From Hyphomicrobiales bacterium (GTDB lineage: Bacteria; Pseudomonadota; Alphaproteobacteria; Parvibaculales; Parvibaculaceae): a stretch of 64,000 nt of DNA. Positions 1-8,318 of the stretch are shown one piece after another. The notes beneath the pieces are model-generated. The model was not told the DNA's origin. It was given only the letters and a program-made list of their open reading frames with translations, and did not search any database. Every line of letters begins with the position of its first letter. Within the stretch, counting starts at the first letter, position 1. The stretch is from NCBI GenBank assembly GCA_016124805.1, contig WGND01000013.1, forward strand, positions 30,731-94,730, written 5' to 3'. The position numbers and the translations under genes were made by a program.

Positions 1-109
1 CCATCTGGCAGATGGACTGCTGAGCGTCGAGCTCCCCGCCGAAGAGACACAGACCGGCCGTTTTGCCGATCGTCTGATCCTCGCCGCCTTCCGCAACCCG
101 CCCGAATAG
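1..109 (+). CDS. C-terminal end of an unidentified protein (partial)
   Basis: An open frame enters from the left edge (first complete codon at base 2) and stops with TAG at 107-109, giving about 35 residues that end in AFRNPPE. The tail has an alternating hydrophobic/acidic pattern (DGLLSVELP) followed by a short helix-like end. Too little is present to name a family. It is followed by 65 bases of spacer and then an SDR gene on the same strand. Confidence 0.5.
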   Translation, partial: HLADGLLSVELPAEETQTGRFADRLILAAFRNPPE

Positions 110-174
110 GGCTAGTCTCTCCCCATCAGAAAACAGGCCACTCTGGCCGCAAGAAATGATGCAGGGAGAAACAC

Positions 175-966
175 ATGTCATCGCTCAAGGATCACGTCGC
201 CATCGTCACGGGTTCCGCCACCGGCCTTGGCGCCGCCGTCGCGCTGCGCCTTGCCGAACGCGGCTGCAATGTCGTCATCAACTACACAAAGAGCGAAACG
301 GAAGCGCGTGAAACGCTTGCCGCCTGTGAATCCAAGGGCGTGGAAGCCCTGCTTGCCCAGGGGGATGTGTCGGAAGATGCCGATTGCAAACGCATCGTCG
401 AAGCGACACTGGCCAAATGGGGGCGCGTCGACATCCTCGTCAACAATGCGGGCGGCACAAAATTCGCCAATCACGCCGATCTTGACGAGCTCAATGCAGA
501 AGACTTCCTCTGGATCTACAAGGTCAATGTTGTCGGCGCCTATCAGATGATCCGCGCCTGCGCCGAGCCCATGAAAAAACAGGGCAAGGGCAAGGTGGTG
601 AATGTCTCCTCCATTGCCGGCGTCACCGGCATCGGCTCTTCCGTCGCCTACGCCGCCTCCAAAGGCGCGCTCAACACCATGACACTGTCGCTGGCCCGCT
701 CGCTGGCGCCTTCCATCCGCGTCAATGCGGTTTGCCCCGGCTTCATCGGCACACGCTGGTTCTCGGATCGTTTCGGCAGCCAGACCTTCGAAGGCATCAA
801 GCGCCAGCAGATTGAGACAACGCCGCTCGCCCGCGCCGGCACCGCCGAAGACATTGCCACATCCGTCGTCTTCTTCTGCGATGAAGGCGGCGAACACATC
901 ACCGGCGAAACGCTGATAACCGATGCAGGGCTTCACCTGGGCTTTGCGCCGCTCACCGCCCGCTGA
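175..966 (+). CDS. SDR family NAD(P)-dependent oxidoreductase
   Basis: Classical short-chain dehydrogenase/reductase of 263 residues, the usual length for the family. The cofactor-binding TGxxxGLG motif is at residues 12-19, NNAGG at 90-94, a catalytic Ser near 146, and the YxxxK pair at Tyr159/Lys163. The C-terminal part carries PGF near 188-190, typical of FabG-like enzymes. It probably reduces or oxidises an alcohol/ketone or 3-oxoacyl substrate in the cytoplasm; the substrate cannot be read from sequence. The ATG is preceded by CAGGGAG at good distance. It converges on the alpha/beta hydrolase genes. A long reading frame on the opposite strand is a codon-bias shadow. Confidence 0.9.
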   Translation: MSSLKDHVAIVTGSATGLGAAVALRLAERGCNVVINYTKSETEARETLAACESKGVEALLAQGDVSEDADCKRIVEATLAKWGRVDILVNNAGGTKFANHADLDELNAEDFLWIYKVNVVGAYQMIRACAEPMKKQGKGKVVNVSSIAGVTGIGSSVAYAASKGALNTMTLSLARSLAPSIRVNAVCPGFIGTRWFSDRFGSQTFEGIKRQQIETTPLARAGTAEDIATSVVFFCDEGGEHITGETLITDAGLHLGFAPLTAR

Positions 967-971
967 AGCAA

Positions 972-1721
972 TCAGATGTCGGCTTCAAGAAATTTGAGGA
1001 CGGCATTTTTGTAATCCTTGTCGCCCACGGTGCGCATATGGTCGCGCCGTGGCACGACATGGGAAGACGCCCCTGAAATCCGCGCCGCAAGGGCAGCCGG
1101 TGAGCCGACCGGGTCGTTCTCTCCGGCCACCACCAGCACAGGCCGCGTAATCTGCTCAAGAAGCTCGACAGGATAGGGCGCCCGTACTGCGGCAAAGCAG
1201 GCGGCCAGTGCTTCGCGATCCTGTCCGTTCTGATCTGCAAACACGCGATAGACGCGCGCCTCGGGATCAGCAATGTCGTCAGCCGATGGTGCCAGCAGGG
1301 CCGCCACAACCGCATCGGGACTCTTGGGTGGCAGCAGCAAATTCTCACCCACACCGGCTGCAATGGCGCGATCAAAGCGTTCCGGATGACGGGCAAGCGC
1401 CACCAGTGTCACCATCGCCCCCATGGAATAGCCCATGATGTCGACACCCGGCTCACCGAGATGATCAAGCAGCTCGATAATATCTTCCGTCATGGCGTCC
1501 AGCGCATAGTCACCGGCATCATGCGGCTTGTCGCTCGCCCCATGCCCGCGCCCATCGGCCATGATGATGCGAAAGCCGGCATCCATCAGGGTCCGCGTCC
1601 AGCCTGTCTCCACCCAGTTCACATGATGGGTTGAGCCAAAGCCATGCACCAGCAGGATCGGCGTGCCCTCACCTTCCATGCTGTAGGCAAGCTTCAACCC
1701 GTCTGAGGTAAAATATTTCAA
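972..1721 (-). CDS. Alpha/beta fold hydrolase (first of tandem pair)
   Basis: A 249-residue serine hydrolase. Visible are the oxyanion HG at 26-27, the nucleophile elbow GYSMG at 97-101 (Ser99), an acidic residue at Asp203 in AGENDP, and a C-terminal His228, which together form a complete Ser-Asp-His triad. No signal peptide is evident, so it is probably cytoplasmic, acting on esters, lactones or C-C bonds of small molecules. It is 21 bases downstream of a paralogue on the same strand with which it shares layout and many residues (for example NGQDREALAA against LGQDREALAA), so the two arose by tandem duplication and are probably co-transcribed. Confidence 0.9.
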   Translation of the reverse strand: MKYFTSDGLKLAYSMEGEGTPILLVHGFGSTHHVNWVETGWTRTLMDAGFRIIMADGRGHGASDKPHDAGDYALDAMTEDIIELLDHLGEPGVDIMGYSMGAMVTLVALARHPERFDRAIAAGVGENLLLPPKSPDAVVAALLAPSADDIADPEARVYRVFADQNGQDREALAACFAAVRAPYPVELLEQITRPVLVVAGENDPVGSPAALAARISGASSHVVPRRDHMRTVGDKDYKNAVLKFLEADI

Positions 1722-1742
1722 CGCCGTCTCCCGCGAATGGGG

Positions 1743-2498
1743 TCAGACCCATCCCATCAGAAAATCCACCACAATGCCCTTAAGCACGGGATTGGGCAGG
1801 ATGAACATGTGATCCGCCCCCGGCACGATCTCGCCCTGCGCGTCGCCCATCAGTTCGGCGAGTTCATTGGGGTCACCTGCCAGATCATCGCGCGATCCGG
1901 CCACAATGAGTGTTTCGGTCTTGATGCTGCGCACCATGGCTTCCATGTCGTCGGTGTCGCGCGGGGCACGGACGGAAGCGGCAAGTGCCTCGCGGTCCTG
2001 CCCGAGCTTTTCAGCGTAAAGCCGGAAACCGCGCGCCATTTCATGCTCGACATCATCAGCATCATCGGCCAGCAGCGCACTGGCCAGCGCTTCGCCATTG
2101 TCGCTGCGTTTGAGCGACTTGCCGCCAACGCCAAGCAGCACCAGAAGCTTGATGCGGTCGGCATGATGGGCGGCCAGATACATGGCCACGCCCGCCCCCA
2201 TGGAAAAACCCATCAGTTCCGTGCGCTCAATGCCCAGATGTTCCAGCAGCGCCAGCGCATCGGCGGCATGTTTTGCCGTGCCGTAATCGGCCGGATCATG
2301 CGACTTGCCGCTTTCGCCATGCCCGCGGAAATCCATGGCAATGACCTGGCGACCAGCCTTCACCAGCGCGTCATACCAGCCCGTGCGACGCCAGTTATCA
2401 ATGCGTGTCGAGGCAAAGCCATGCAGCAGCAGGATCGGTTTGCCCTCGCCCACCACGTCATAGGCAATCTGGGTGCCGTTCACATCAATCACCGGCAT
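1743..2498 (-). CDS. Alpha/beta fold hydrolase (second of tandem pair)
   Basis: A 251-residue paralogue of the downstream hydrolase. HGF is at 26-28, the nucleophile elbow GFSMG at 97-101 (Ser99), an acid at Asp204 or Asp205 in AGSRDD, and His230 in ADHMF. Like its neighbour it lacks a secretion signal. It lies 15 bases downstream of the MFS transporter gene on the same strand, so transporter and two hydrolases look like one transcription unit that could import and hydrolyse a compound. That functional link is inferred from position only. Confidence 0.9.
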   Translation of the reverse strand: MPVIDVNGTQIAYDVVGEGKPILLLHGFASTRIDNWRRTGWYDALVKAGRQVIAMDFRGHGESGKSHDPADYGTAKHAADALALLEHLGIERTELMGFSMGAGVAMYLAAHHADRIKLLVLLGVGGKSLKRSDNGEALASALLADDADDVEHEMARGFRLYAEKLGQDREALAASVRAPRDTDDMEAMVRSIKTETLIVAGSRDDLAGDPNELAELMGDAQGEIVPGADHMFILPNPVLKGIVVDFLMGWV

Positions 2499-2513
2499 GG
2501 CGTCAGCCTCTCT

Positions 2514-3968
2514 TTAATCGGCAGCCCGGCCCGTCGACGTCCCATCACCGGATGACTGGGGATCGGAAGGTTGCATGGTGCGAGTTTCAAGCGCACCCGC
2601 GGCAATATCAAGTGTGGATGTGCGCTGACGGCCTTCAAGAATATCGCGATTGGCCTTCTGCTTCACCTCATCAATCGGGAAATTCCAGACACAGAAGAGA
2701 ACCAGAAAACCGACAAGGAAGGTTGGCGTCACATAGACCATCCGAAGCCCGTCAAGAGCGGCCTGCGTATTCTCACCGCCGGGCACATAGCCGATCAGAT
2801 CAAGCATGAGATAGGTGAAGCCGATCGCAAGCGCCGCACCGAATTTATTGGTCATAGTAAGCATCGCAAAGAAAAGACCCGTGCGCTGCTGGCCGGTTTC
2901 AACGGCATCATGATCGGCCACATCCGCCATGATGGAGCGGAACAGGAAGGGCGAGGCCGCCATATTGAGGCCCAGCAGCACCATGACGACGCCGGCAAAG
3001 ACGACATCATGGGCGGGGATGAACAGAATGATGGGAATGGTGACGGTGTTGAACATGGACGACAGCGCGGCGGCCTTGTGTTTGCCCACGCGACGGCTGA
3101 CCCACATCACGACGGGTACGAAAACCACACCGGCGATGAAGTAAACCAGCAGACCGAGATTGGCGAATTTGCCGAGCATCAGCGCGTCACGCGTGACGAA
3201 AAGAAAGAGGCTCGCCACCGTGCCGCCCGAAACGCCAAGCGCCAGATCAGCGATCAACACACGGCGCAGCGGGCTGCTGGCAGCCAGCACGGCCACGGCC
3301 TGTTTGAAAGGCACATGCTTGGGTCGGGGCGTCTTGTGTTCCGGCACCCGCCACACGGCCAGACCCACCGTAATCGGCAACAGGATGAGCACGAACCAGC
3401 CCATTGAGGCGACACCTGCCGCCTCGCCATCGACCGGGTTAATGTTTTCAATAATGGCAGGGAGCAGCAGAACAAAGACCATGCCCAGAATAAGCATGAC
3501 TTCGCGCGCGCTCTGCACCCGTGTTCGCTCATGATAGTCGGGCGTCAGTTCCGCCCCCCAGGAGAGATGCGAAATGGTGAGCAGTGTCCAGCCGATGAAC
3601 AGGAAGAACATCCAGAACATCAGATAGCCTCCGGTCACGGAGGCAGCATTCGGCATGAACACCATGACGACGGAGAGCATCATCAAAGGTACGGAAGCCA
3701 CAATCCAGTGGCGGCGACGCCCCCAGCGGGTCTCGAATTTGTCGGAGAGAATGCCGATCACAGGATCGGTGAACACGTCCCAGAAGCGGGCGAGCATGAA
3801 AATCGCCCCGACAAGGCTCAGCCCCAGTCCCATCGGACCGGCATAGAAAGGCGGCAGGTGAACCACAAGCGGCAGCCCCATGGCGGAAATCGGAACCGCC
3901 GGGCCTGCATAGAAAAAAATCGTGGAAAAAGACAGCGGCTTGCGTTGCTGCGCCTCAGGTGCCGACAT
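2514..3968 (-). CDS. MFS transporter, glycoside-pentoside-hexuronide (GPH)-like
   Basis: A 484-residue polytopic membrane protein with about twelve hydrophobic segments. The loop between segments 2 and 3 holds DKFETRWGRRRHW, the basic-loop pattern of the GPH:cation symporter branch (MelB-like) of the major facilitator superfamily. The C-terminal 40 residues are hydrophilic. The substrate is unknown; alphaproteobacterial members of this branch often sit with catabolic genes rather than sugar operons. It heads a minus-strand cluster with the two alpha/beta hydrolases. The 232 bases upstream of its start are AT-rich and shared with the divergent zinc-finger gene, so both promoters must lie there. 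Confidence 0.85.
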   Translation of the reverse strand: MSAPEAQQRKPLSFSTIFFYAGPAVPISAMGLPLVVHLPPFYAGPMGLGLSLVGAIFMLARFWDVFTDPVIGILSDKFETRWGRRRHWIVASVPLMMLSVVMVFMPNAASVTGGYLMFWMFFLFIGWTLLTISHLSWGAELTPDYHERTRVQSAREVMLILGMVFVLLLPAIIENINPVDGEAAGVASMGWFVLILLPITVGLAVWRVPEHKTPRPKHVPFKQAVAVLAASSPLRRVLIADLALGVSGGTVASLFLFVTRDALMLGKFANLGLLVYFIAGVVFVPVVMWVSRRVGKHKAAALSSMFNTVTIPIILFIPAHDVVFAGVVMVLLGLNMAASPFLFRSIMADVADHDAVETGQQRTGLFFAMLTMTNKFGAALAIGFTYLMLDLIGYVPGGENTQAALDGLRMVYVTPTFLVGFLVLFCVWNFPIDEVKQKANRDILEGRQRTSTLDIAAGALETRTMQPSDPQSSGDGTSTGRAAD

Positions 3969-4200
3969 TCAAAGACCCTCCCAGATCAACTGGTGCACCA
4001 TGAGCGGGCTTTTTGGCTCTCATCCACACGGCACTTATGTTTTATACTTATATCATTACCCAATTTATAGAGACAGACAGGCCTCTTGAACACCAATCTG
4101 TCGCTATCTGGTGGGACTATGAATTAAGTTTAATTCAGTCTAATTTCGGCCCATCCATATGATGGACTCTAAAGTTCCATAAGCAGTTGCGGAGAATTCC

Positions 4201-4449
4201 ATGCATTCCAAAGGCACGCCGAAATTCCAGAATGATGCTGGCTCGCGCGAAATCGGGATCGGGGTCAAGGAATTCGAATGCATGGGCGCCAATCCGCCCT
4301 TCGATCATCCCCATATTTATCTCGATATGGGCCGCGATTCCGAGATCATCTGCCCCTATTGCTCAACACTCTACAAGTTTGACGCCAAGCTGCATGATGA
4401 CGAAACCGTCCCCTCAGGCGCGCTTTTCACCGAAAAGCTGACCGCCTGA
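4201..4449 (+). CDS. Zinc-finger domain-containing protein (zf-CHCC, NDUFS6-like)
   Basis: An 82-residue protein with zinc ligands Cys27, His36 or His38, Cys51 and Cys54 (pattern C-x8-H...C-x2-C in CPYC). This is the short CHCC zinc-finger family found across Alphaproteobacteria and homologous to the mitochondrial complex I accessory subunit NDUFS6. The tail LFTEKLTA is typical. It is a standalone cytoplasmic protein; in bacteria its exact role is not settled, with complex I assembly or Fe-S/zinc handling as suggestions. The reading frame in the +2 register over the same DNA is a shadow. Confidence 0.88.
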   Translation: MHSKGTPKFQNDAGSREIGIGVKEFECMGANPPFDHPHIYLDMGRDSEIICPYCSTLYKFDAKLHDDETVPSGALFTEKLTA

Positions 4450-4474
4450 GAGATATGGCTGGTCGCGGGGCGCT

Positions 4475-5956
4475 TCAGGCCCCCACCGCCTCACGCTTTG
4501 TTACCACGTAATCATTCAGCACCACCTCGGCAGTCGCCTTGGCATAGTCACGCGTATGCGATGACCAGTTCTGGGTAATGCGGCCATCGGCAGTCTTGTA
4601 CCAGCTGTGGCACCCCGGATCGGCCCATGTGGTTTTAGCCAGCGCTTCCTGCAACTTCTTGTTGAAGTCCGCCTGCGCCTTCGGGCTCACTTCCATCGCC
4701 GCCAGCCCCTTGGCCTGCATGGCCTGAAGCGCCTTCACCGTATAGCCCACCTGCTGCTCGATCATGAAGGTGATGGTGTTGTGGCCGAGATTGGTATTCG
4801 GGCCATAAAGCATGAACATGTTGGGAAAGCCGGTCGTGGTGATGCCGAGATAGGCTTCAGGGGCTTCCGCCCAGACATCATTGAGATGATGGCCATCGCG
4901 CCCGACCACATCCATCGACCAGTGCCAGCCGGTCGTCTCAAAACCGGTCGCATAGATGATGACGTCAAGCGCGTGGCTGGCGCCGTCTTTTGTCTCCACG
5001 CCCGTCTCCGTGATCTGCGAAATGCCTTCCGTCACCAGCGAGACATTGTCGCGCATCAGGGCCGGATAGAAATCATCGGTGATCAGGATGCGCTTGCAGC
5101 CGATCGGATAATCCGGCGTCAGCTTCTTGCGCATTTCGGGATCGGGAATCTGGTCCTCAAGCTGGTTGAGCGCAATCCGCGTATAGGCAGCGCGCCCCTC
5201 TTTGGTCCAGCTGAACGCCTGCCAGAACAGATAATCGGCACCGGCATAAATCTGATCGCGCCCCATCTGCGCAATCTGCGGCTCGGTCATCATCAGCGCC
5301 TTTTCTTCTTCCGTGATCGGGCGGTCAAGACGCGGAATGACCCAGTTTGGCGTGCGCTGGAAAACACTGAGATGCTTGGCCACCTTGGCAACTTCCGGGA
5401 TCATCTGAACGGCGCTTGCCGCCGAGCCGATGACGCCGACCCGCTTGCCCGTCAGATCAACGGCATGGTTCCAGCGGGCGGTGTGCCATGACGGCCCCTT
5501 GAAGGATTTCTGCCCCTTGATCTCGGGGATAGTTGGCCGGTTCAACTGACCAAGGGCCGGCACAATCGCATCAACCTCATAACTCTCGCCCTGGGCCGTT
5601 GAAATCTTCCATTTGGACTTGGCCTCATCCCACACCGCTGAGGTCGGCTCGGTCTTCATGCGCAGATTGCTCCGTACACCGAAATTATCGGCCAGATCTT
5701 CCGCATAGGCCTGAACTTCGGCAGCACGCGGAAACAGATGGCTCCAGCGAAGGCTCGGCGCGAATGAAAACTGATACATCGCCACCGGCGTGTCGCAGGC
5801 GCAGCCCGGATAGGAATTGTCGCGCCAGGTGCCGCCTACCTTCTCGGCTTTTTCCAGCACCACCAGATCGTCGAAACCTGCTTCCTTGAGCTTTATGGCA
5901 GCACACAAGCCGCCAAGACCCGCACCAATCACCGCAACGCTCGGCTTGCCACTCAT
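4475..5956 (-). CDS. Flavin-containing monooxygenase, Baeyer-Villiger type
   Basis: A 493-residue FAD/NADPH monooxygenase. The FAD Rossmann motif GAGLGG is at 11-16 with Glu35 for ribose binding, GGTW at 41-44, the NADP Rossmann GVIGSAAS at 173-180, and between them FKGPSWHTARW at 151-161. This fits the Baeyer-Villiger fingerprint FxGxxxHxxxW, so the enzyme probably inserts oxygen next to a ketone to give an ester or lactone. The residue after the final Trp is Asn rather than Pro or Asp, so specificity may differ. Nearby SDRs and esterase-like hydrolases would make the ketone and cleave the ester, a plausible but unproven pathway. Confidence 0.9.
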   Translation of the reverse strand: MSGKPSVAVIGAGLGGLCAAIKLKEAGFDDLVVLEKAEKVGGTWRDNSYPGCACDTPVAMYQFSFAPSLRWSHLFPRAAEVQAYAEDLADNFGVRSNLRMKTEPTSAVWDEAKSKWKISTAQGESYEVDAIVPALGQLNRPTIPEIKGQKSFKGPSWHTARWNHAVDLTGKRVGVIGSAASAVQMIPEVAKVAKHLSVFQRTPNWVIPRLDRPITEEEKALMMTEPQIAQMGRDQIYAGADYLFWQAFSWTKEGRAAYTRIALNQLEDQIPDPEMRKKLTPDYPIGCKRILITDDFYPALMRDNVSLVTEGISQITETGVETKDGASHALDVIIYATGFETTGWHWSMDVVGRDGHHLNDVWAEAPEAYLGITTTGFPNMFMLYGPNTNLGHNTITFMIEQQVGYTVKALQAMQAKGLAAMEVSPKAQADFNKKLQEALAKTTWADPGCHSWYKTADGRITQNWSSHTRDYAKATAEVVLNDYVVTKREAVGA

Positions 5957-6139
5957 ACCGGGTTCCTCCTTTTTGTTCTTCTTTTTGGGACGCGTCGGGG
6001 CGCCCTTGCCTTTTGGCTCTTACAAAAGCCTAAACGAGCAAAACAGCCGATGCCAGTGGTCAAATCAGGTCAAAAAGGCAACCGGACCGGAATGGCGCCG
6101 CAGAAAGTTAGAAAAAGTGAAGAAAATCGCCCATCTGAA

Positions 6140-6160
6140 TTGGTTGACATTGTCTACTTT
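6140..6160. promoter_or_regulatory. Upstream operator-like dyad, imperfect copy
   Basis: TTGGTTGAC-ATT-GTCTACTTT is an imperfect version of the perfect palindrome at 6172-6192, and the two begin exactly 32 bases apart (about three helical turns). It overlaps the -35 hexamer. The pair is probably bound by the TetR-type regulator encoded at 7611-8288. Confidence 0.6.
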
Positions 6161-6172
6161 CACCGCCTAGAT
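6144..6172 (+). promoter_or_regulatory. Sigma-70 promoter of the DUF2141-SDR genes
   Basis: A perfect TTGACA -35 box (6144-6149), a 17-base spacer and CTAGAT as -10 box (6167-6172) lie just upstream of the DUF2141 gene. Transcription would start inside the second palindrome. Both operator-like dyads overlap this promoter, the usual arrangement for TetR repression. Confidence 0.6.
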
Positions 6173-6192
6173 TGGTAGACATCGTCTACCAA
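6172..6192. promoter_or_regulatory. Operator-like perfect palindrome, proximal
   Basis: TTGGTAGAC-ATC-GTCTACCAA has two perfect 9-base arms around a 3-base centre, immediately downstream of the -10 box and 12 bases before the DUF2141 start codon. Size and symmetry fit a TetR-family dimer site. Confidence 0.7.
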
Positions 6193-6203
6193 AGGATCGA
6201 TTT

Positions 6204-6641
6204 ATGAAACGGCACCTCAGACTGACATTCATCACGACTTGCGCATTTTTTGGCGCCGTTCCGCTCGCCACGGCGTCAGAAATCATGATCGATGTGACCG
6301 GCGCGACCCATGACAGCGGCCAGATAGGTTGCGCACTCTATGCCGGTGAAGCCGGCTTTCCGATGGACAGCACCCAGTCGACACAAATCTGGCAGCCAAC
6401 CGAAAATGGTGGCACGCAGTGCCGCTTCACCGACCTCCCGGCCGGCACCTATGCGGTCGCTGTTTCCCATGACTTGAATGGCAACCGGAAAACCGACACC
6501 AACTTTCTCGGTATTCCAAAAGAAGCATGGGGCGTGTCGAACAATGTGCGCCCGAATTTGCGGGCACCACGTTTCGATGAAGCCGCGTTCAATCTCGCGG
6601 CTGATGAGAATCTGAAACTCGACATAACGTTGGATAAATAA
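6204..6641 (+). CDS. DUF2141 domain-containing secreted protein
   Basis: A 145-residue protein with a clear Sec signal peptide (MKRHLRLTF then hydrophobic core, probable cleavage after the ATAS region near residue 25). The mature part has the beta-rich DUF2141 pattern: ENGGTQCRFTDLPAGTYAVA followed by HDLNGNRKTDTN and a conserved GIPKEAWGVSNN stretch. It is presumably periplasmic or outer-membrane associated; the biochemical function of the family is not known. It is the first gene after the double operator and shares one base (TAATG) with the SDR gene that follows, so the two are translationally coupled. Confidence 0.85.
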   Translation: MKRHLRLTFITTCAFFGAVPLATASEIMIDVTGATHDSGQIGCALYAGEAGFPMDSTQSTQIWQPTENGGTQCRFTDLPAGTYAVAVSHDLNGNRKTDTNFLGIPKEAWGVSNNVRPNLRAPRFDEAAFNLAADENLKLDITLDK

Positions 6642-7492
6642 TGGCCATATCAAGAAAGCTCAAACTCTCTGCCTCTGGCCGCGAATGGCAGACACGATAT
6701 GGTCCATGGGCAGTCGTAACCGGTTCTTCAAACGGGATCGGCCTTGAAATCGCAAAAGGTCTGGCCCGGCGTGGCCTGAACCTGGTCTTGCTGGCCCGCA
6801 ACGGCGAGGCATTGAAAGCCATCAGCACCGATCTCGAAGCAAAATATGGCATCGAAACCCGACCTGTCCCCGCCGACCTGAGCGAAGCTGCCGGGTTTAA
6901 AGCCATGGTCGAGGCGACATGTGATCTGGATATCGGCCTGTTAATCGCCAATGCAGGGTTTGGAACGTCTGGTCCCTTCATAGATAGCGATCTTGCAACC
7001 GAACTTTCCATGATCGATCTCAATATCCGTGCGCTCGCCGAACAGACCCATCATTTTGCCCGCAGACTTCGCGCACGCAAGACAGGCGGAATAATCCTTC
7101 TCAGCTCAATTGTCTCCTGGCAGGGCGTACCGGGGGCTGCAAATTACGCTGCAACAAAAGCCTATGTGCAATCCCTAGCCGAGGCGCTGAACCGGGAATT
7201 GAAACCACTGGGCATTGATGTACTCGCAAGCGCCCCGGCCCAAGTCAGCACAGGATTCAATGAACGTGCCAATATGCAGGGAGATGGAGCCAGTCCATCC
7301 GTCGTTGCTGAAAATACGCTCAAGGCGCTTGGTAAAAGGGTCACCACCTATCCGCATTTCATGAGCTGGTTCCTGTCGACATCATTATCGTTTCTGCCGC
7401 GCTCGTTCCGTGTTTCCATTCTGGCAGGCGTCATGGACGGCATGACAAAGCATCAATCAGTGCCTGCAAAAACGGCCACGACGGCGGACTGA
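6641..7492 (+). CDS. SDR family NAD(P)-dependent oxidoreductase
   Basis: A 283-residue short-chain dehydrogenase with TGSSNGIG at 27-34, NAG at 104-106, catalytic Ser155 or Ser156 and Tyr169/Lys173. The C-terminal extension (residues about 245-270, PHFMSWFLSTSLSFLP) is hydrophobic, as in the DltE/hydroxysteroid-type SDRs that associate with membranes. It begins at the last base of the DUF2141 gene, so they form an operon. A possible terminator follows at 7539, and the TetR gene comes after that. Substrate unknown; regulation by the TetR suggests a lipophilic inducer. Confidence 0.88.
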   Translation: MAISRKLKLSASGREWQTRYGPWAVVTGSSNGIGLEIAKGLARRGLNLVLLARNGEALKAISTDLEAKYGIETRPVPADLSEAAGFKAMVEATCDLDIGLLIANAGFGTSGPFIDSDLATELSMIDLNIRALAEQTHHFARRLRARKTGGIILLSSIVSWQGVPGAANYAATKAYVQSLAEALNRELKPLGIDVLASAPAQVSTGFNERANMQGDGASPSVVAENTLKALGKRVTTYPHFMSWFLSTSLSFLPRSFRVSILAGVMDGMTKHQSVPAKTATTAD

Positions 7493-7538
7493 GGCAGACG
7501 CGGCCCGATTGCCGTGGCCATTGTTCCAAAACACCGCG

Positions 7539-7556
7539 GGGGCGTCAGCCCCTTTT
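7539..7556 (+). terminator. Short hairpin with T-run after the SDR gene
   Basis: GGGGC-GTCA-GCCCC followed by TTTT, 47 bases past the SDR stop codon. The stem is short but all G:C. It may reduce read-through into the TetR gene rather than end transcription fully. Confidence 0.4.
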
Positions 7557-7610
7557 CTGCGGTTTCGGCATCAATCAATGATATGCCGGGTGCGGAAATA
7601 TCCGCCTATA

Positions 7611-8288
7611 ATGAACTTCATGACAAAAAAATTGAAACCCGTAGATGACGTGCGCGAGGCCGTTATCGCTGAAGCCCTCAAGATCGTCGAGAAACAGGGC
7701 GTGGAGGCGCTCAGCATGCGCGCGGTCGCACGTCGCCTCGGTCTCTCGCATCAGGCCCCCTACAAGCATTTCGAGAGCCGGGACCATATCCTGGCCGAGA
7801 TTGTGTCACGCGCCTATGACAGCTTTGCCGAACATCTGGAAAAGCGATCCCGAATTCCAGGCCTTGACGACGAAATGTTGCATATGGGGCTGGCCTATTT
7901 TGAATATGCGGCCAAACATCCCCTGCAATACAGGTTGATGTTTTCAACACCCCTCCCCAATCTTGCTGACCATCCCGGCATGATGGAGCGCGCCAGCCGG
8001 AGCTATGCCCTGCTGCGCGAGAGTATTTCCAAATTGCCCTCGACGCAGATGGCCAAAGACCCCGAGCAGCTTGTGGAACGCGATGCGCTGTTTGTCTGGG
8101 CGCTCATTCACGGCCTGTCCAGCGCCCTCCAATCCGACGCCATCAAGACCATGAATCTGTCCCAGGAAACATTCGACAGCGCCATCCCCCACATTCTGAC
8201 GCGGATCGGAAATGCACTGGAAAGCGGACCACCGGACCCAGAGACAACCCATCGCAAGAAACAGGCAATGCTGAAGCCAAAGAATTGA
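7611..8288 (+). CDS. TetR/AcrR family transcriptional regulator
   Basis: From the ATG at 7611 the product is 225 residues. The N-terminal helix-turn-helix reads REAVIAEALKIVEKQG...LSMRAVARRLGLSHQAPYKHF, with the YKHF end typical of TetR. The remainder is an all-helical ligand domain with a WALIHGLSSAL segment like the WHG domain (TetR_C). A longer frame starts at 7509, but its first 34 codons read through the hairpin at 7539 and look non-coding; 7620 is another possible start. It probably represses the DUF2141-SDR promoter through the dyads at 6140 and 6172. The ligand is unknown. Confidence 0.85.
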   Translation: MNFMTKKLKPVDDVREAVIAEALKIVEKQGVEALSMRAVARRLGLSHQAPYKHFESRDHILAEIVSRAYDSFAEHLEKRSRIPGLDDEMLHMGLAYFEYAAKHPLQYRLMFSTPLPNLADHPGMMERASRSYALLRESISKLPSTQMAKDPEQLVERDALFVWALIHGLSSALQSDAIKTMNLSQETFDSAIPHILTRIGNALESGPPDPETTHRKKQAMLKPKN

Positions 8289-8318
8289 CGGGCGGGCGGC
8301 GGAGCGGCTTCCAACGCC

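Noticed and set aside
178..936. 252-codon minus-strand frame opposite the first SDR gene
   Set aside because: Codon-bias shadow; the plus-strand SDR has all family motifs. The same applies to long antisense frames over map, purL, purQ, amidase and others.
7509..7610. Extended N-terminus of the TetR regulator
   Set aside because: It would read through a hairpin with T-run and does not resemble TetR N-termini.
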